From Moringa oleifera (taxonomy: Eukaryota; Streptophyta; Magnoliopsida; Brassicales; Moringaceae), in contig JAJFZO010000605.1 of assembly GCA_021397835.1 (NCBI GenBank), positions 620,001-684,000 of the forward strand: a stretch of 64,000 nucleotides of DNA. The letters are read 5' to 3'. Below are positions 1 to 18,400 of this stretch, piece by piece. The stretch's first letter is position 1; every line of letters begins with the position of its first letter. Below the pieces are notes generated by a model. That model did not search any database. It was not told the DNA's origin and saw only the letters and a program-made list of their open reading frames with translations. Made by a program: the position numbers and the translations under genes.

Positions 1-4
1 TTAC

Positions 5-3502
<3,498 letters not shown>

Positions 3503-4065
3503 CCTTCCCGAATTTAACAACTAATGAGTAAATAAGCCCAGCTGCATTTAGACAATTCAAGTTCTAGTTATTCCCATGCCCTAATAGTTGACAAGCAATC
3601 AAAGACCAAGAACATGAATTTAAAAAGCACAACTATGTCAACCTTATATGTGAATCTCTTTCCCTTTTCCATTCTTTTCTGATGATCAAATGAAGCATAA
3701 ATTATAACATACTACATTATGCAAGACATTAAATAAAACTACCAAATACACATCTCTGCTGGAGTAATTAGAACACTATTTCAAAGAAGTTAATGAAGTA
3801 TAAGGCACCATCCATGTGTTTTACATACTCCACTGACAGAATCCATTCAGTTCCAATAGACATTGCTTGAATTCTTTATACAAATACCCAAAGGTTTAAC
3901 TGAACTAAAAACCCATGAAAACAGCAAAGGAAAAATAATACATGAGTAGAAAACTTTGAAATTCCACGTGATCATATTCTCCATGAACATCGACCAGATT
4001 CTGTTCCACCAATCACCTACCTAAACTAACCCGAAAAACACACAAGGGAATATATATATACATAC

Positions 4066-4108
<43 letters not shown>

Positions 4109-4560
4109 CGTTACAAAAACAAAAGCATACTCCTGGGTAGACAAGGGAATAGCTAAATGACCAGATCATTCATAAACTAGTATACTCCAAATCCACCTGG
4201 TGATCTGCCTAACAGAGAAACACAGACGAGCATTTCCACAGACATTTATACGCATGCACGTAATTGAATGAACAAAAAGAGCACTATGTCCATTTCTTGG
4301 ATCAACCAACAGCATCGTAACCGAATGCGGAGTGAAGTACCAAACCTGAGAAGATTTGTTGCAGAAACTGAATTGGGTATGCAGAGGACGACTTCGTCTA
4401 TGGCTGAAAAATTGTAGAAAAGTGTATCCCTCTTATAAAAATCCAGAACTCTTGAATAATCAGATTTAACAAGGACGTTTTTGGATTTAACCCAACGACC
4501 TTCTGTCCATTGATTGGACAAAATATGAAATAACTCTTGCAGGTACGGTCGGTTATACAA
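3503..4560. other. Upstream region of the GBA2-like gene
   Basis: No convincing coding sequence. It should hold the promoter and leader of the minus-strand glucosylceramidase. A long (AT)n tract lies at 4050-4108. Open frames near 4250-4670 read like translated AT-rich DNA and match no family I know. A non-coding first exon may exist here but I cannot place it. Confidence 0.5.
4050..4108. repeat. (AT)n microsatellite
   Basis: Nearly uninterrupted TA dinucleotides for about 59 bp, broken by short CATACA and TGTA interruptions. It lies upstream of the glucosylceramidase start. Confidence 0.95.
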
Positions 4561-6354
4561 TATTTTTGTTTTGCATGCCGCTCCTCAAATTTTAAAATTT
4601 TACATATTGACCCTAATTTTTGTATAAATGATACTTTCTTAAAACTTGTTTGAAAATATTTTTTAAAAAACAAAAATAAAGAAAGAAAGTCAATTTTACA
4701 TTTAAAAATAAAATAATAAATATTATATTTCCTTTTTATTTAAAAATAAGAGCCATGATTTACATAAAAACAAAGCTATATAAAATATAATTAAGTGTTA
4801 TCAAACGATTTTGATATTTAGAAAATGATGAATAAAATCATAATTTATTAATTCATTTTAAATTTAATTTTTATTTCAATAAATATAAAAAACTAAAAAT
4901 ATTTTTGATATTAAAATATTGTAAAGATGATTAATATAAATTTTAATTCATAATTTTATATAAAATTTTTAAATTTTTGATAATATAATTTTTAAAATAT
5001 ATATTTTTAATGTTAAAAAGTTCTAATTTTTTTGTGATACATAAAATTTCAAGTTAAAATTATTCTATATGATTATTAATTTAAATATTTTTTAATTTTT
5101 GATAAAATTTAATTTAATACAAATTAGTAAATTAATATTTATTTGATAACATTAAGTAAATATTAATTTATATAAATTTTTTTATATTATCTTGATTTTA
5201 GAAATTAATTTTTCATTTTATATAAAAACGTACAAGACATTGGGAACTAAAGCTTCTGACCAAAATTTTCATTTCCCTTAGATCTCTAAGTTACTAATTC
5301 TCACACAACAAGAAATCAAATTAAATCTTCCAACCACAGAGTATGATCTTGCAAGTCACGGCGAGATTTTAATATAAGGTGTCATTTGCGGGCCAAGGAA
5401 GTAAGGGCATAATGGAAAGAAGATTATGATCAGCCGGACCAAAATAAAATCAAAGTACAAATTAAAGAAATGGAAGAAAATGACATGAATGGCTTTTCCA
5501 GTTTGGTTTTGTTTCTCTGTGCGGGCATCGAATAGCCTGCCGTCTGCAGATTCCACAGTTGACGAATTCTTACTGTATAATACAATCCAGTGTCTTAGGG
5601 AACATAGAAGAAATCGTGTGCCCCACAAATCTGTTATTTTGATTTCTTATTGTTTTGAGACAATAGATAGCACGCTACCATAATCCTGTTTTATGGTAAC
5701 CTAATTGGCAATAATTATCTGTCCCGTACTCAATGAGAATACAATTCCAATGAGAAGACAGACACCCTTTATTTCATAAAAATTCCATTTCAGTTAGGCA
5801 GCAGATTAGCCAACCTTGTATGTCCCATAAATCAAAGTAAAAGAAAAAAGATACAAGGTCTACCTTTGCCTTACTACCAATCCTTTTGGATCTTGCTATA
5901 ATAAAGGACCAACACCTGAAATTAACAAGCTGGTCTCCATTTTGGATCATGAGAGTCATTAAATATTTCTTAACAGAAGGCTCTCGTGATCCAGAGAATT
6001 AGACCGATCAAACAAAATGAGGCTGAATCCCTCGTCAATTTACCAGATCCTTAAAAAAAAAGGTATGAACAAATTACTCTTAGCCAACATGATTCAAGTT
6101 CATCATGACATTGAAGAGACAAAGCTATGGCCCAATAATTCATCAAGATATTGAAGAAACTGAAGATTCGATGACTTGACAAATCGTTGAAATTCGAGAA
6201 ATTTCTCGTACAAAAGGTCTCAGCATATTCGAGCCATTAATAAATTTTATTTTAACAAGGGCCTAGGTTCCTTTCTCTTTTCAAAAAGAATTCCAAATTA
6301 ATTGGCTAAAACTCTTTGACTATTGCAAAATAGCCTCTACACAAGCAAAAGGAA
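4561..6354. other. AT-rich intergenic spacer
   Basis: The stretch from about 4600 to 5240 is extremely AT-rich with no coding signal. From 5240 to 6354 the composition is more balanced but I see no exon with splice signals. The last few hundred bases should include the 3' UTR of cytochrome c. Confidence 0.6.
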
Positions 6355-8681
<2,327 letters not shown>

Positions 8682-10140
8682 TTCACTTCTGTATAGGAAG
8701 ATTTAGAGGAATTAACAGGGATTGATATCTAGGGTTTTCTCGGGATGCAGAGAACGAAGCCAATGACAGACGGTCCTTAGGGCTTTTATTTTTCAAAAGG
8801 CGCACACCGCTTAGACGATGGCCACACGTCAAGACAAAGGAATTTTAAATGACCGGAGAGCCCTTGCCCTTTAACACTATTTTCTCGTTTGTCGGTTGGT
8901 TTCGAGTACGCGCCGCGAGTATTGAAGATGCCAAGACAAGATTTTCTTTTGAAAAATAGAAAATAAAAAATAATAATTTTCATTTTGGTTATTTATAGTA
9001 TCAATGTTTATAGTCAAATAATACTCAAAAATTAAGTACTTGTGTTTTCTTCTTTAAATTTTATGTGTGTAAAAAATAAACAAATTTAAAATTTTGCTTT
9101 ATGAAAAATAAAAATCTTATTAAAATAAATGAATTAAAGAATGAAATTAAGAAATTAAATAAGAAGATGTAATAAGTTTAGGAAAGCCAGCGAGTACGAC
9201 TCTATTTAGTAGTCAAGGAGCTTCGCCAAATTTTGTTGGCCAGAGGGCGGTGTACTTTGAATGTTCTAGCAGTTGTTGGTTCTTGAACTTTTCTTCGGTT
9301 TGCTCTTGGAGACCAGTGGCTGTTGTTAAGGACACGTGGCAAGTAAAAGAGTGCGATCATGGAAGCCCTTTCGCGAGAGGATATAGATCACCGGCTGGGA
9401 ATCATTGGCCAAAATATATCACAAAGCCAGTAATTTTCACTCTTTCCCATTTATATCTCCCCGAATTTGATTTTAAATATTCTTAATTATTTTAAATTTG
9501 TTAAAAAAAGATTTCTTTAAACCGGTAAACTCTAAAATTACATTGAAAACATTCGAGCCGTTCATTAAGTACTTACATTTTCATGTTTTTTTGACTTCTC
9601 AATTTTTTTTTTACTCCTATTTTTCACAATATTCTAAAATGAATTTACTATATAATAAACTGACTCGAACAACATAGTGTTTTGCTAATTTTACATTTTT
9701 AGAATAATCATTTTTTTATATATTACAGAAAGAAAATACACAAAGGAAGAGTCAGGGTGGCAATTTAAGAGGAGTTTGCTTGGAGACATACCCCATGCAT
9801 GCTTCACATCACAACCCACGAGCAAACAGACAGCAAATTTCAATTCGGTGAAATAAAAGTTGACTAAATGAAGAAACAAGTGGGCGCACCATCCCCAATT
9901 TCCATCCACTGATATGCCTTCATTTCAAAATCTCAGATCATGGTTGCAAACCAAAAATGGTCATAGAAATGTTACAGAAGAGAACAACAGACCATAAATT
10001 CCATCAAGCAAAGACCATCAGATCTAAAATTAGGAAACAAACCAAGAACAAAAATCCTTATTGAAGCTAAAACCTTTACAATCAGTTCTTTTTACCACAA
10101 AATTGATATTAACCATGAGTACTCAGTTTCTTGCCCACTT
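8682..10140. other. Cytochrome c promoter side and spacer to the seven-helix gene
   Basis: 8682 to about 8800 should be the leader and core promoter of the minus-strand cytochrome c gene. 8950-9180 and 9480-9720 are AT-rich. A 78-residue frame at 9250-9486 on the plus strand matches no family I recognise and has no supporting splice or context signal. The last few hundred bases before 10140 are probably 3' UTR of the next gene. Confidence 0.5.
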
Positions 10141-11343
10141 TCAGGGTCCATGACCTTGTGTAGGAGGGCGCATTGGCCAACCCAGGAGAGGAGGTGATCC
10201 CGGTGGGCTTGCATCTCGGCTGGGAGAGAAAAGGCTCAGTTCTACAAATGTCTCTGTTGAAGTCCCATCTTTCGCAAAAGTACGAAAAGAAATTGATCCA
10301 CGTTTAGTTGAAGCATCAGAATTCCTCCCAGGGCTAATTTCAACACTCTCTTCACAAAGGCTCTGGTTAGCAACGAAAGATACGGTATCTTGATCATCAA
10401 GAATCCTTCTCCTTGCCTCAAAATCCTGAGGATTACCCAGGGCTAAAGAATCTGCAACTGGGCAGTATACAAGCATGCAAATACACACCCCAGCACAACA
10501 GAGAAGTGCAAGAAAAGCCGAGAAAGCAAGAGCTTCATACAGAAAATTCTCTGGTTCAGATAAAACAGATAAACCAAGTAAAAGAACCCTCAACGGAAGG
10601 AAACTCGAAACTGAGACTATTAATGTGTAAACTCTCTTCTGCAAACCCTTATTGATGACCAATTTCAAAATTCGCCTTCCAAGCCAAAACAAGTAAGCTG
10701 TTAGGACAGTGACGAAAAGCCCAAGAAGGATGGTACTTAGTAAAGGGTATGTGCAGAGGGCAACGACATCATTATTTTGTCCCACAGGAGAAGCTGTTCT
10801 TGTAAAATAATGGGGCAATTTTCTTAAGGAACTCTTCTGCTTGTTCAATTGTGGTCCAATTAAAATAACGATGAGTTGAAGAACAAACACTGGAAGTGAG
10901 TAGAGAAAAATAAGACCTGCCGTTTTCCCATTCCATTTCGGGCTTAGAATTCCAGACTCCATATTCTGTAAGGGCGCACGAAGAAGGAACACCAGAGTGA
11001 GGAACAGGCAAGGTTCTGCAAACCCTAAATTTGAGACAATGTAGCATTTGCAGACAGTCTCCTGCCATTTCAAATTGAGGACATTCAACACTCTTCCCCT
11101 GTGTCTCAACAAACTCAGTCGAATAATCTCACCAAATCCCCACCAGATTGCAAACAAAATAAATGTGATTCGGATTATCCAAGGACCACTAAAATAACTG
11201 AGCTGAATAAAACCTTGTCTACGAACGCAAGACCGGAAGTAAAAAGAGTAAAAGATGCAGAGCAAACCAAGAAGAATCAAGAGCGCAACTAGGCAAATTG
11301 TCACCACACCGAAAGCATCGGCAGTAAATCTCGTCAGGGGCAT
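10141..11343 (-). CDS. Plant seven-helix membrane protein of unknown function
   Basis: Single coding exon, 400 residues from the ATG at 11343. The frame is open 17 codons further upstream but without another ATG. About seven hydrophobic helices are seen near residues 12-35, 55-73, 105-125, 140-161, 188-216, 232-255 and 262-291. A hydrophilic Ser/Pro-rich tail of roughly 100 residues follows, probably cytosolic, ending PPTQGHGP. The start MPLTRFTADAFGVVTICLVALL and the motif FSGPWIIRITFILFAIWW recall an uncharacterised plant family that includes Arabidopsis At5g62960; this is from memory. No enzymatic motif is visible. The leader is spliced and carries upstream ATGs. Confidence 0.85.
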   Translation of the reverse strand: MPLTRFTADAFGVVTICLVALLILLGLLCIFYSFYFRSCVRRQGFIQLSYFSGPWIIRITFILFAIWWGFGEIIRLSLLRHRGRVLNVLNLKWQETVCKCYIVSNLGFAEPCLFLTLVFLLRAPLQNMESGILSPKWNGKTAGLIFLYSLPVFVLQLIVILIGPQLNKQKSSLRKLPHYFTRTASPVGQNNDVVALCTYPLLSTILLGLFVTVLTAYLFWLGRRILKLVINKGLQKRVYTLIVSVSSFLPLRVLLLGLSVLSEPENFLYEALAFSAFLALLCCAGVCICMLVYCPVADSLALGNPQDFEARRRILDDQDTVSFVANQSLCEESVEISPGRNSDASTKRGSISFRTFAKDGTSTETFVELSLFSPSRDASPPGSPPLLGWPMRPPTQGHGP

Positions 11344-13400
11344 TACCCGAAACACAGATTCCACGCATGCTCTCTGCCAGCATGGATACAGCAAGAACTC
11401 TGGTTGTGTATGCGCCTCCTCCCCAGAATTAATCAGGAATTATAGTAGCAATTCCCAAAATAATACTGGAAGATGCGCCCCTACCCAGATTAACCATATA
11501 TGTGCGATCAAGACAGCAACAAGTCCGCAAATCGCCCAGCTCAAAGCATATGGCACATAACTTGTACTCAAATGTCAGTAATTATATATGGATGCAACCC
11601 AAAACTGTCTTGCATGACATTCAGGCTTGGTTAAATATCCACTCCAACCACCTGCAAAATATATCAAAGAAGTTATCCAACAAGACCAAAAACAAAATGC
11701 AAAGACATAGCAGTAAATGGAAATTATATTTGTCAATTAATTAAGCACCAAGTCCAAGCAGATTGGGTTCTTTCATGCATGAAAACTTAGATCACCTAAT
11801 GAATTTCATACTAGTTATAATCCTTAGCCTTCCTATTCGTAATTTTTCATGTCCACTAATTAGGATCAAGGCTTAGTTTAAGCAGATGACTCCAGTTAAG
11901 CTACAAGAAAAAACCTCTTATCAGGAGACAGAATTACTCTTCTTGCAAGCCTCTTTGTTGATTGTGTCAGCAACAAAGAAAGGTAGCAAGCATTTACTTA
12001 CAACAGTTGTTATAATGATGTCCAGCTACATAGATGCAGCTAATTAAAGGTCAAAAATAAGCCTAATAATTGGAAAATATCAACAAATCGACCTCTTAAT
12101 ATTACCTTTCTTGTACGAGTATATTGACTTTCTCCTATTTAAACATTTTTTTATTTACTTTCCACAAAACAAGTTTACCATATAAAGGAATACTAACGTC
12201 TCACAGAAACCAGTAATTATAACCTAAATCCATGTTTTCTTTAAGACATAATTTAACAATGATGCCTTGCATCATGCAGACAACACTAGCTAAGCAAAAC
12301 CTTAATGTGTAATTCATACCGGAAAGAACAAAATCCTTTACAACAAATAAACATTAATGTGTCCCTGCATTTAGACAGCAAGTCAGTATATTTCTATTTG
12401 AACACTCACAAACTAAATGCCTGAATGAGAACAAATAAGTGATAAGCAAATAAACTACTTTTTCACAATAATAATCAACTAAACCAAACCAAACCAAATG
12501 AAAGCTTTATTACAACCCTATAGTGTCCTATTCCGTTGGATGTTGTCTTCTAATTCAGCAAAACATCTGCACTGTTTTCAGAAATAATAGCCATAAGCAT
12601 GTCGAATAATACTTACGAAATATATTTCTAATGATCAAACAGATAACTTGAAAAAATTCATCATCTCACAATTTCTTTTGTAACTGAAAACTTCCATAAC
12701 CAAATCATTGCTTCACTTTACTCAACAAGACATTATTCCAAGTCAACATTTGATCTTTATCCTTTTGCACCATATTTGTGGACATAACTTCAAAAACAGA
12801 TTAGAAGAACAAGTTCTATCTTCATTCGAGCATATGTTTGTGCTCTATACGATTCCAACAATGAAAAAAGCCACTTAAAATGTTTCATTGTTTTTCTTTT
12901 CTCCCCCTCTCTAATGACCCAATGGACACTAAAAAAGTCTACAATATAGCACAATTTACAATCAGGCACTACGCAACACTTCAAATCTAAGCATTCCACA
13001 TAAAACCAAGGCCAGTTAAAAAAAACAAACAATTTAAAAAAGGTGCATTCATTACATCTAACACTGCACGTCCTACAACATGCAAGAGAAATCCAGAAAA
13101 AGAACCGAAAACTTTTTGACAACTATGGTAGCGTCCAGAGGAATTAGCAAAACCCCTAAGTGCAAGAATTGAAAGGCGCAAACAGTGCCAGAATGAGCAA
13201 AAAGTAGATCAACCGAAAGCTTACAACGCAGAGAATCTTGATCTGGTGAGCTCGAACCACGAATCCGGGAATCGCAGAGCGAGAAGCAGCGAAACCTAAC
13301 GAGATAGAGACAACGAGAGAGAAAGAAAGACCCGAAACAGGCAAACGAGGGGAAGAGAGAGAGGGGGGGAGAGAACGTAGTTAGGGGAATAGGTGAGTGG
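11344..13400 (-). other. Spliced 5' leader of the seven-helix gene
   Basis: A T-rich tract ending TTTTGCAG gives an acceptor at 11655-11653, so the second leader exon begins at 11652. A likely partner donor is at 13228 (GCGTT before GTAAGC). The first exon would then run from about 13400, a pyrimidine-rich stretch on the minus strand, to 13229, leaving a leader intron of about 1.58 kb. The 309-base second exon holds several upstream ATGs. There is no other gene evidence in the intron. Confidence 0.55.
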
Positions 13401-14200
13401 GACTTTGTTGGTGACAGGCTGTCTCCAGCTGTGTCGAACGAGCCTCTAGGTCCGGACTTTCTTAAAGAGTTTGGTTCGGAATTTTTCCCGAGCCTACCTG
13501 GCAGTGCCCTGGCGGCGTTTACGGCGACTGCTTTTTTCGGCTAAAAACCTGTCTGGTTGGCTGATGTACGTCAATTTCTCACTGTTTGGAGTAAAGAAAC
13601 CTACGACTTCATTCATTTTTGGCTTTCTTTCATCCTCCTCTACTAATTTTCTCCTCGCTCCACTAATAATAAAAATAATAACAAATAAATAATTAAATAA
13701 ACCAAATTTGTGGACTATACAACCATTTAATTCTGTTTAAACCTTTTATCACTAAGATTTTGCTACCAATTTAATTAATATAAAACCAGACTACATATTT
13801 CAAACAATAATGTTTTCATTATTATAAATTTAAACTTCTAAATTCTTTTCTAGCTTAAGCGTTGAAATATTTTCAACTGAAAGTTCTCAACTTATTTGTT
13901 GTTCAATCTAAATATTTATTTAAAGTTATATTAATTAATAAAAAATTGAGGATGATAATAATAACAATAAATAAATAAACAATTATTATCTTTTTGTGTG
14001 AAACTTAACATAATTTTGCCAAGCTAACTGTTTTATAAACTTCTATGAACAATTAATCCTCTATATTTCCTCAAGGAAAAAAATAAAAAGAAAACAATTT
14101 TTTTTTTGTCCAGATTCTTGAGCTACTAGATCGGGCCATATAATATTGGGCCGGACTTTGGGTTGTAAGCCCAACACTAAAACCGCCCGTATATGTTCTA
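13401..14200. other. Intergenic spacer between divergent genes
   Basis: Spacer between the divergent seven-helix and kinase genes. 13660-14100 is AT-rich. I see no exon or RNA gene. Confidence 0.5.
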
Positions 14201-14239
14201 TTTGTGGCCCATGGCAACTGTCTTTGTCGCGCATGGTAG

Positions 14240-14460
14240 TTTATGTGGAACCCACGTGGAGCCCACGAAATATCTACGTGGCTGCACGTACGCACTTTAC
14301 TCTGCGGTGCGTTTAAGCGTGTCTATCTCCCAATGCTCCCTTTGCAGCAACGTAAACCTCTCTGCTTTTTCTCTCTGTCTCTGTCTCTCCCCTCTCTTTC
14401 CCTCCCTTTCTCTTGTACACACCCACTGCTTCTTCTCTGTATGCAGGACACGTAGTCGAA
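14240..14460 (+). promoter_or_regulatory. ACGT-core element cluster upstream of the IBS1-like kinase
   Basis: A palindromic G-box CCACGTGG is at 14252-14259. Further ACGT cores occur in the next 200 bases (CTACGTGG near 14274, GCACGTAC near 14285, ACACGTAG near 14450). A CT-rich stretch typical of plant leaders follows. G-box/ABRE clusters are known sites for bZIP and bHLH factors; any role in this promoter is inferred. Confidence 0.45.
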
Positions 14461-15459
14461 TCATTTGTTTCTCTTTCTGGTTTCTCTGTTGAAAACAGAA
14501 CAGGGCTACTTGTTTCTCTGTTTTCTAACTGTCAAAGAAACAGAGTACTACCTGACTCAAGGAAAGGTTCATTTTGTCTGTCAACCCCAAAATCCATTGG
14601 CTACTCGCATTCCTAGGAATTTGCAAGATCCGCAAATATCTCTCCGTCTCTCTCTGTGTCTCTCCGTCTCTCTCTACTATCTCACCTCCGCGTCCTTCTG
14701 GCCTTTTTTCTGTCCAGATAAGCAATCTTTGTTAAAATCTGCAAAAAATATTTGGCAACGACTTTACGGTCTGGTTTTGTCGGGTTTTAGTCGGATACCT
14801 ACTTCATTGGTGTCATTACTAATTTCAGACCAGAAAACATGTTATCATATTTCATTTCCCACCTGCTTCGCTTTTTTCTTCTTGTTACTCTGATTTTTGC
14901 CCCGTCTTATTTCTTGAGCTCTAGTTTATCTGGAGGCGTGGATTCATGAAATGGTCTTTTGGGTTTCTCGTTTCAATTGAAGGGATTCACATTCCTGTTC
15001 ATTTTCCCACTGGAGTTGTTTCGCTGCAGTTTTATTGATTTGGGGATCTGAGTTCTTCAAGATTTGCGCGCCAGTGTTTTCTGGATCTCCCAATTTCTCC
15101 TAGTGTTATCATTTTTTTTGGTACTTCCTTCATTCCTTTGATTTGGGGATCTAGGTTGGTTCCCCTTTAGCTTGAGCATTGAAGTTCGGCAGAATTTCTG
15201 TGCGCGGCATTGTATTTATGCCAAAAGATCGGTAATTCAAATACTCAATAATTTACTAATTCCTTGGAGACTTATTATCAGAATTATTGCATCCATTGGA
15301 GTTCCATACGGGTTTTATCTGAGAGATGTCTCCCGCGGATCCTGGGAATCGGTGCTGAGAAAACTGAATTCCATCAGAGACTACTTTCCGCATTGAGAAT
15401 TGCTTACACTATTCAGTTTCCTGTTTAGAAACAGGGAACTGTTAATTGGAATTGGGACT
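14461..15459 (+). other. Probable long 5' leader of the IBS1-like kinase
   Basis: About 1 kb rich in CT and T tracts between the G-box region and the kinase ATG. It contains several ATGs and open frames (for example 14465-14893) that match no protein family. It probably holds the 5' UTR, perhaps with an intron; exact boundaries need transcript data. Confidence 0.4.
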
Positions 15460-18400
15460 ATGGGCTGCATTTGCTCGAAAGGAACCCGAGCCAACCAATA
15501 TGTAGAAAACAGCCATGTAAAAGACAAAGACACTAAAACCTCAAAAAAGTTGTCAACTTCCTCAGGCAGGGATAATACTGTGGTGGAGACGGACGTTGGT
15601 GGAAATGAAGCTACTGCAAGGTTAATATCGCATAATTCTGAAAATGCTCGGTCTACCCCTGTCTCCTCTGACGAGGGGGAGAAGAAGGCAGTCGCACTTG
15701 TTGATAAACCCTCCAAGTGCCAGTTCCAGAGGCGATCAACAATAGAGGTAGGTGCAAATGTAGGACCAGTACAACCTAGGATGTCCAGGATAACAAGTAT
15801 TTCCAATGGGGAGAGAGGAGCACAGATTATTGCTGGTTGGCCTTCTTGGCTGGCGGCAGTGGCAGGAGAAGCCATCAATGGGTGGGTTCCTCGAAAGGCA
15901 GACTCATTTGAGAAGCTGGACAAGGTCAGCTCTGTATCTATCTTTTATAGCTCATTTCTAATTTTGATCACCATGATATTTTTCTTGAACATTGTAGCAC
16001 ATTGTAAAAGAAGTTTTCCGTCAGTTGCTACCAAGTTAGAAGTTCGTGCATCAGTAGTTTCAAATGGATACGAAGAACATTGTGCTTGGGTGACTTCATT
16101 GGGTATACAGTGATAAATGCTGGCTTTTGATTATTGGTTTTGAAGTGAACCTGTACTTCTACATTATTCCCCCAGAAATTGCTTAATTTTAAAGTTTTAT
16201 ATTTCCTTGTACTTGAAAAGTTCTTTCAACAAAGGCATTTTTGCATAGGCAGGTATACAAGTAATGGTTTTGAGTCTTTTGACTTGGACTTAGGTTAGGT
16301 CTCATGAAAGTGGTCATCACCACCTTAAGAAAAGCACCATAATGACATTGATTGCATTAGGGACTACAAAAAAGGAAAGGAAAAGGGGGTTGGTTCAGTG
16401 GAGCATGTACTGTCTCAGAGATTTGATTGTTTTCAGGCTGTTTGAACAGGCGGATCACTTTATTTTGGTGCTAAATATATTGAGAATCCTCATTTTAGCT
16501 TTTTCGGCTGCTATTCTTTAGTTAACTTTTTGTCTTTGTTAATGTTTTTCCTCTGTAGTATTTTTTTATTAATGTAAATTTTACTACCGATGACCAAACA
16601 AAAAAGTGAAATTATCCTGCTAATGCTGCAGATTGGACAAGGAACTTACAGCAGTGTGTATAGAGCACGTGACCTTGAAACAAACAAAATTGTTGCATTG
16701 AAAAAGGTCAGATTTGCTAATATGGATCCGGAAAGTGTTCGTTTTATGGCGAGAGAAATCATCATCCTGCGTAGGCTCGATCACCCTAATGTCATGACGC
16801 TTGAAGGTCTAATCACCTCAAGGGTATCTGGAAGCTTATACCTTGTGTTTGAGTATATGGAACATGATCTTGCAGGGCTTGCAGCCATACCCGGGGTTAA
16901 GTTCTCTGAGGCACAGGTAATAGCCCCAGTTAGTTTTATATGTTTGGACCATTGATATTTAATGTTAAGTATGTCTCTGGACTAACTTTACGTATCCCAA
17001 AGATGTAATATTATGATGAAACTGATATTCATGGGTACTTGCCTCACTTATGTTGATGAGATCCCCCTCCCAGACTGCCAGGTTTGGCCTAAAATGCACC
17101 ACCATGGAGCTTTGCCTCCATAAAGTTCTATTCCTCAGTAAAGTATAAAGAGAATCAAATTTTGGTCTTCCCCATAATTGTTTCTTAGGATAGTTTCCCA
17201 AGTATTCAAGGCAAAGAAGAGAAAAGATGAAAAAAATTGTATTTAAAATAAAAACAATTTGGCTGAAAGCTTTCTTCTTACAAAGTCCTCGAGTAGCTGA
17301 TCAGCTTTTCATATGATGCCTTAATGTTTATTTATGATGTGTCCCTTACCAATGGCAATGTCAATTCCTTCTCCTATTCTTAATTTGAACCGGTGGTGTT
17401 TGTCACATTTTATACTTTGGGCCTGCAGGTAAAATGCTATATGAAACAACTGCTTCTTGGGCTTGAACACTGCCACAGTCGTGGGGTTTTGCACCGTGAT
17501 ATCAAGGGCTCAAATCTTCTGATTGACTGTAGCGGGAATCTCAAGATCGCTGATTTTGGGTTGGCTACTTTCTTCCGTCCCCAGCAGAAGCAGCCTCTGA
17601 CAAGTCGTGTAGTCACTTTGTGGTACCGACCTCCTGAGCTTTTACTCGGTGCTACAGACTATGGAGTTTCTGTGGATCTGTGGAGTAGTGGCTGTATTCT
17701 AGCGGAGTTGTTTCATGGGAAGCCTATTATGCCTGGAAGAACTGAGGTATATTTTGCTAGTTTTTCTTTGTATAGGTATCTGCATGTAATTCGACTTTGT
17801 TTTTTGCATTTAGTCTGATGCACTGACCTTGTTAGCCACTGAAAGAAAAAAGCAATTATCTTCTTTGGGTCTGTGCACTATGATTATGAGGCAATATAGG
17901 AACAGTGTTGCCTGTTCTCTCCCCTGTCATGATCCAAATGAGAAACTCATCTGTAAGCTGGGTCTCTCTTGGGAGATGTTTATGCTACGGACCAGCCTTT
18001 AAGTGGCATCCGAAGTTAATTATGGAGATTTCTCTCCCTTATCATTGAAATGATAGTCGTGTTGCTTCATAAATCGCGCACAAATAGGTATCTGTGGAAC
18101 TGTCTGCTAGTCAAGGAACTCAAGTTAAAAGTCATGCCTATGTGGGAATGCAAGTGCTGTGTATTGGATTCACTGTCATGATCTGTGTTTTTTATTTATA
18201 GGTGGAGCAACTACACAAAATTTTCAAACTGTGTGGATCACCTTCTGAAGAGTATTGGAAGAGATCAAAGTTGCCGCATGCAACTGTTTTCAAACCTCAA
18301 CATCCTTATAAGCGCTGTGTTGCTGAGACATTCAAGGATTTTCCTGCATCTACTTTGGCCCTTTTGGACGTCCTTCTTGCTGTAGAACCTAAGAGCCGGG

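Noticed and set aside
4246..4673. Two overlapping minus-strand frames of about 100 codons
   Set aside because: AT-rich, no domain, and in different frames of the same DNA. More likely leader or spacer of the glucosylceramidase gene.
9250..9486. 78-codon plus-strand frame upstream of cytochrome c
   Set aside because: No family resemblance and no supporting signals; best treated as chance.
14465..14893. 142-codon open frame in the kinase leader
   Set aside because: Composition follows the CT- and T-rich leader, there is no recognisable domain, and it lies between the promoter elements and the conserved MGC start.
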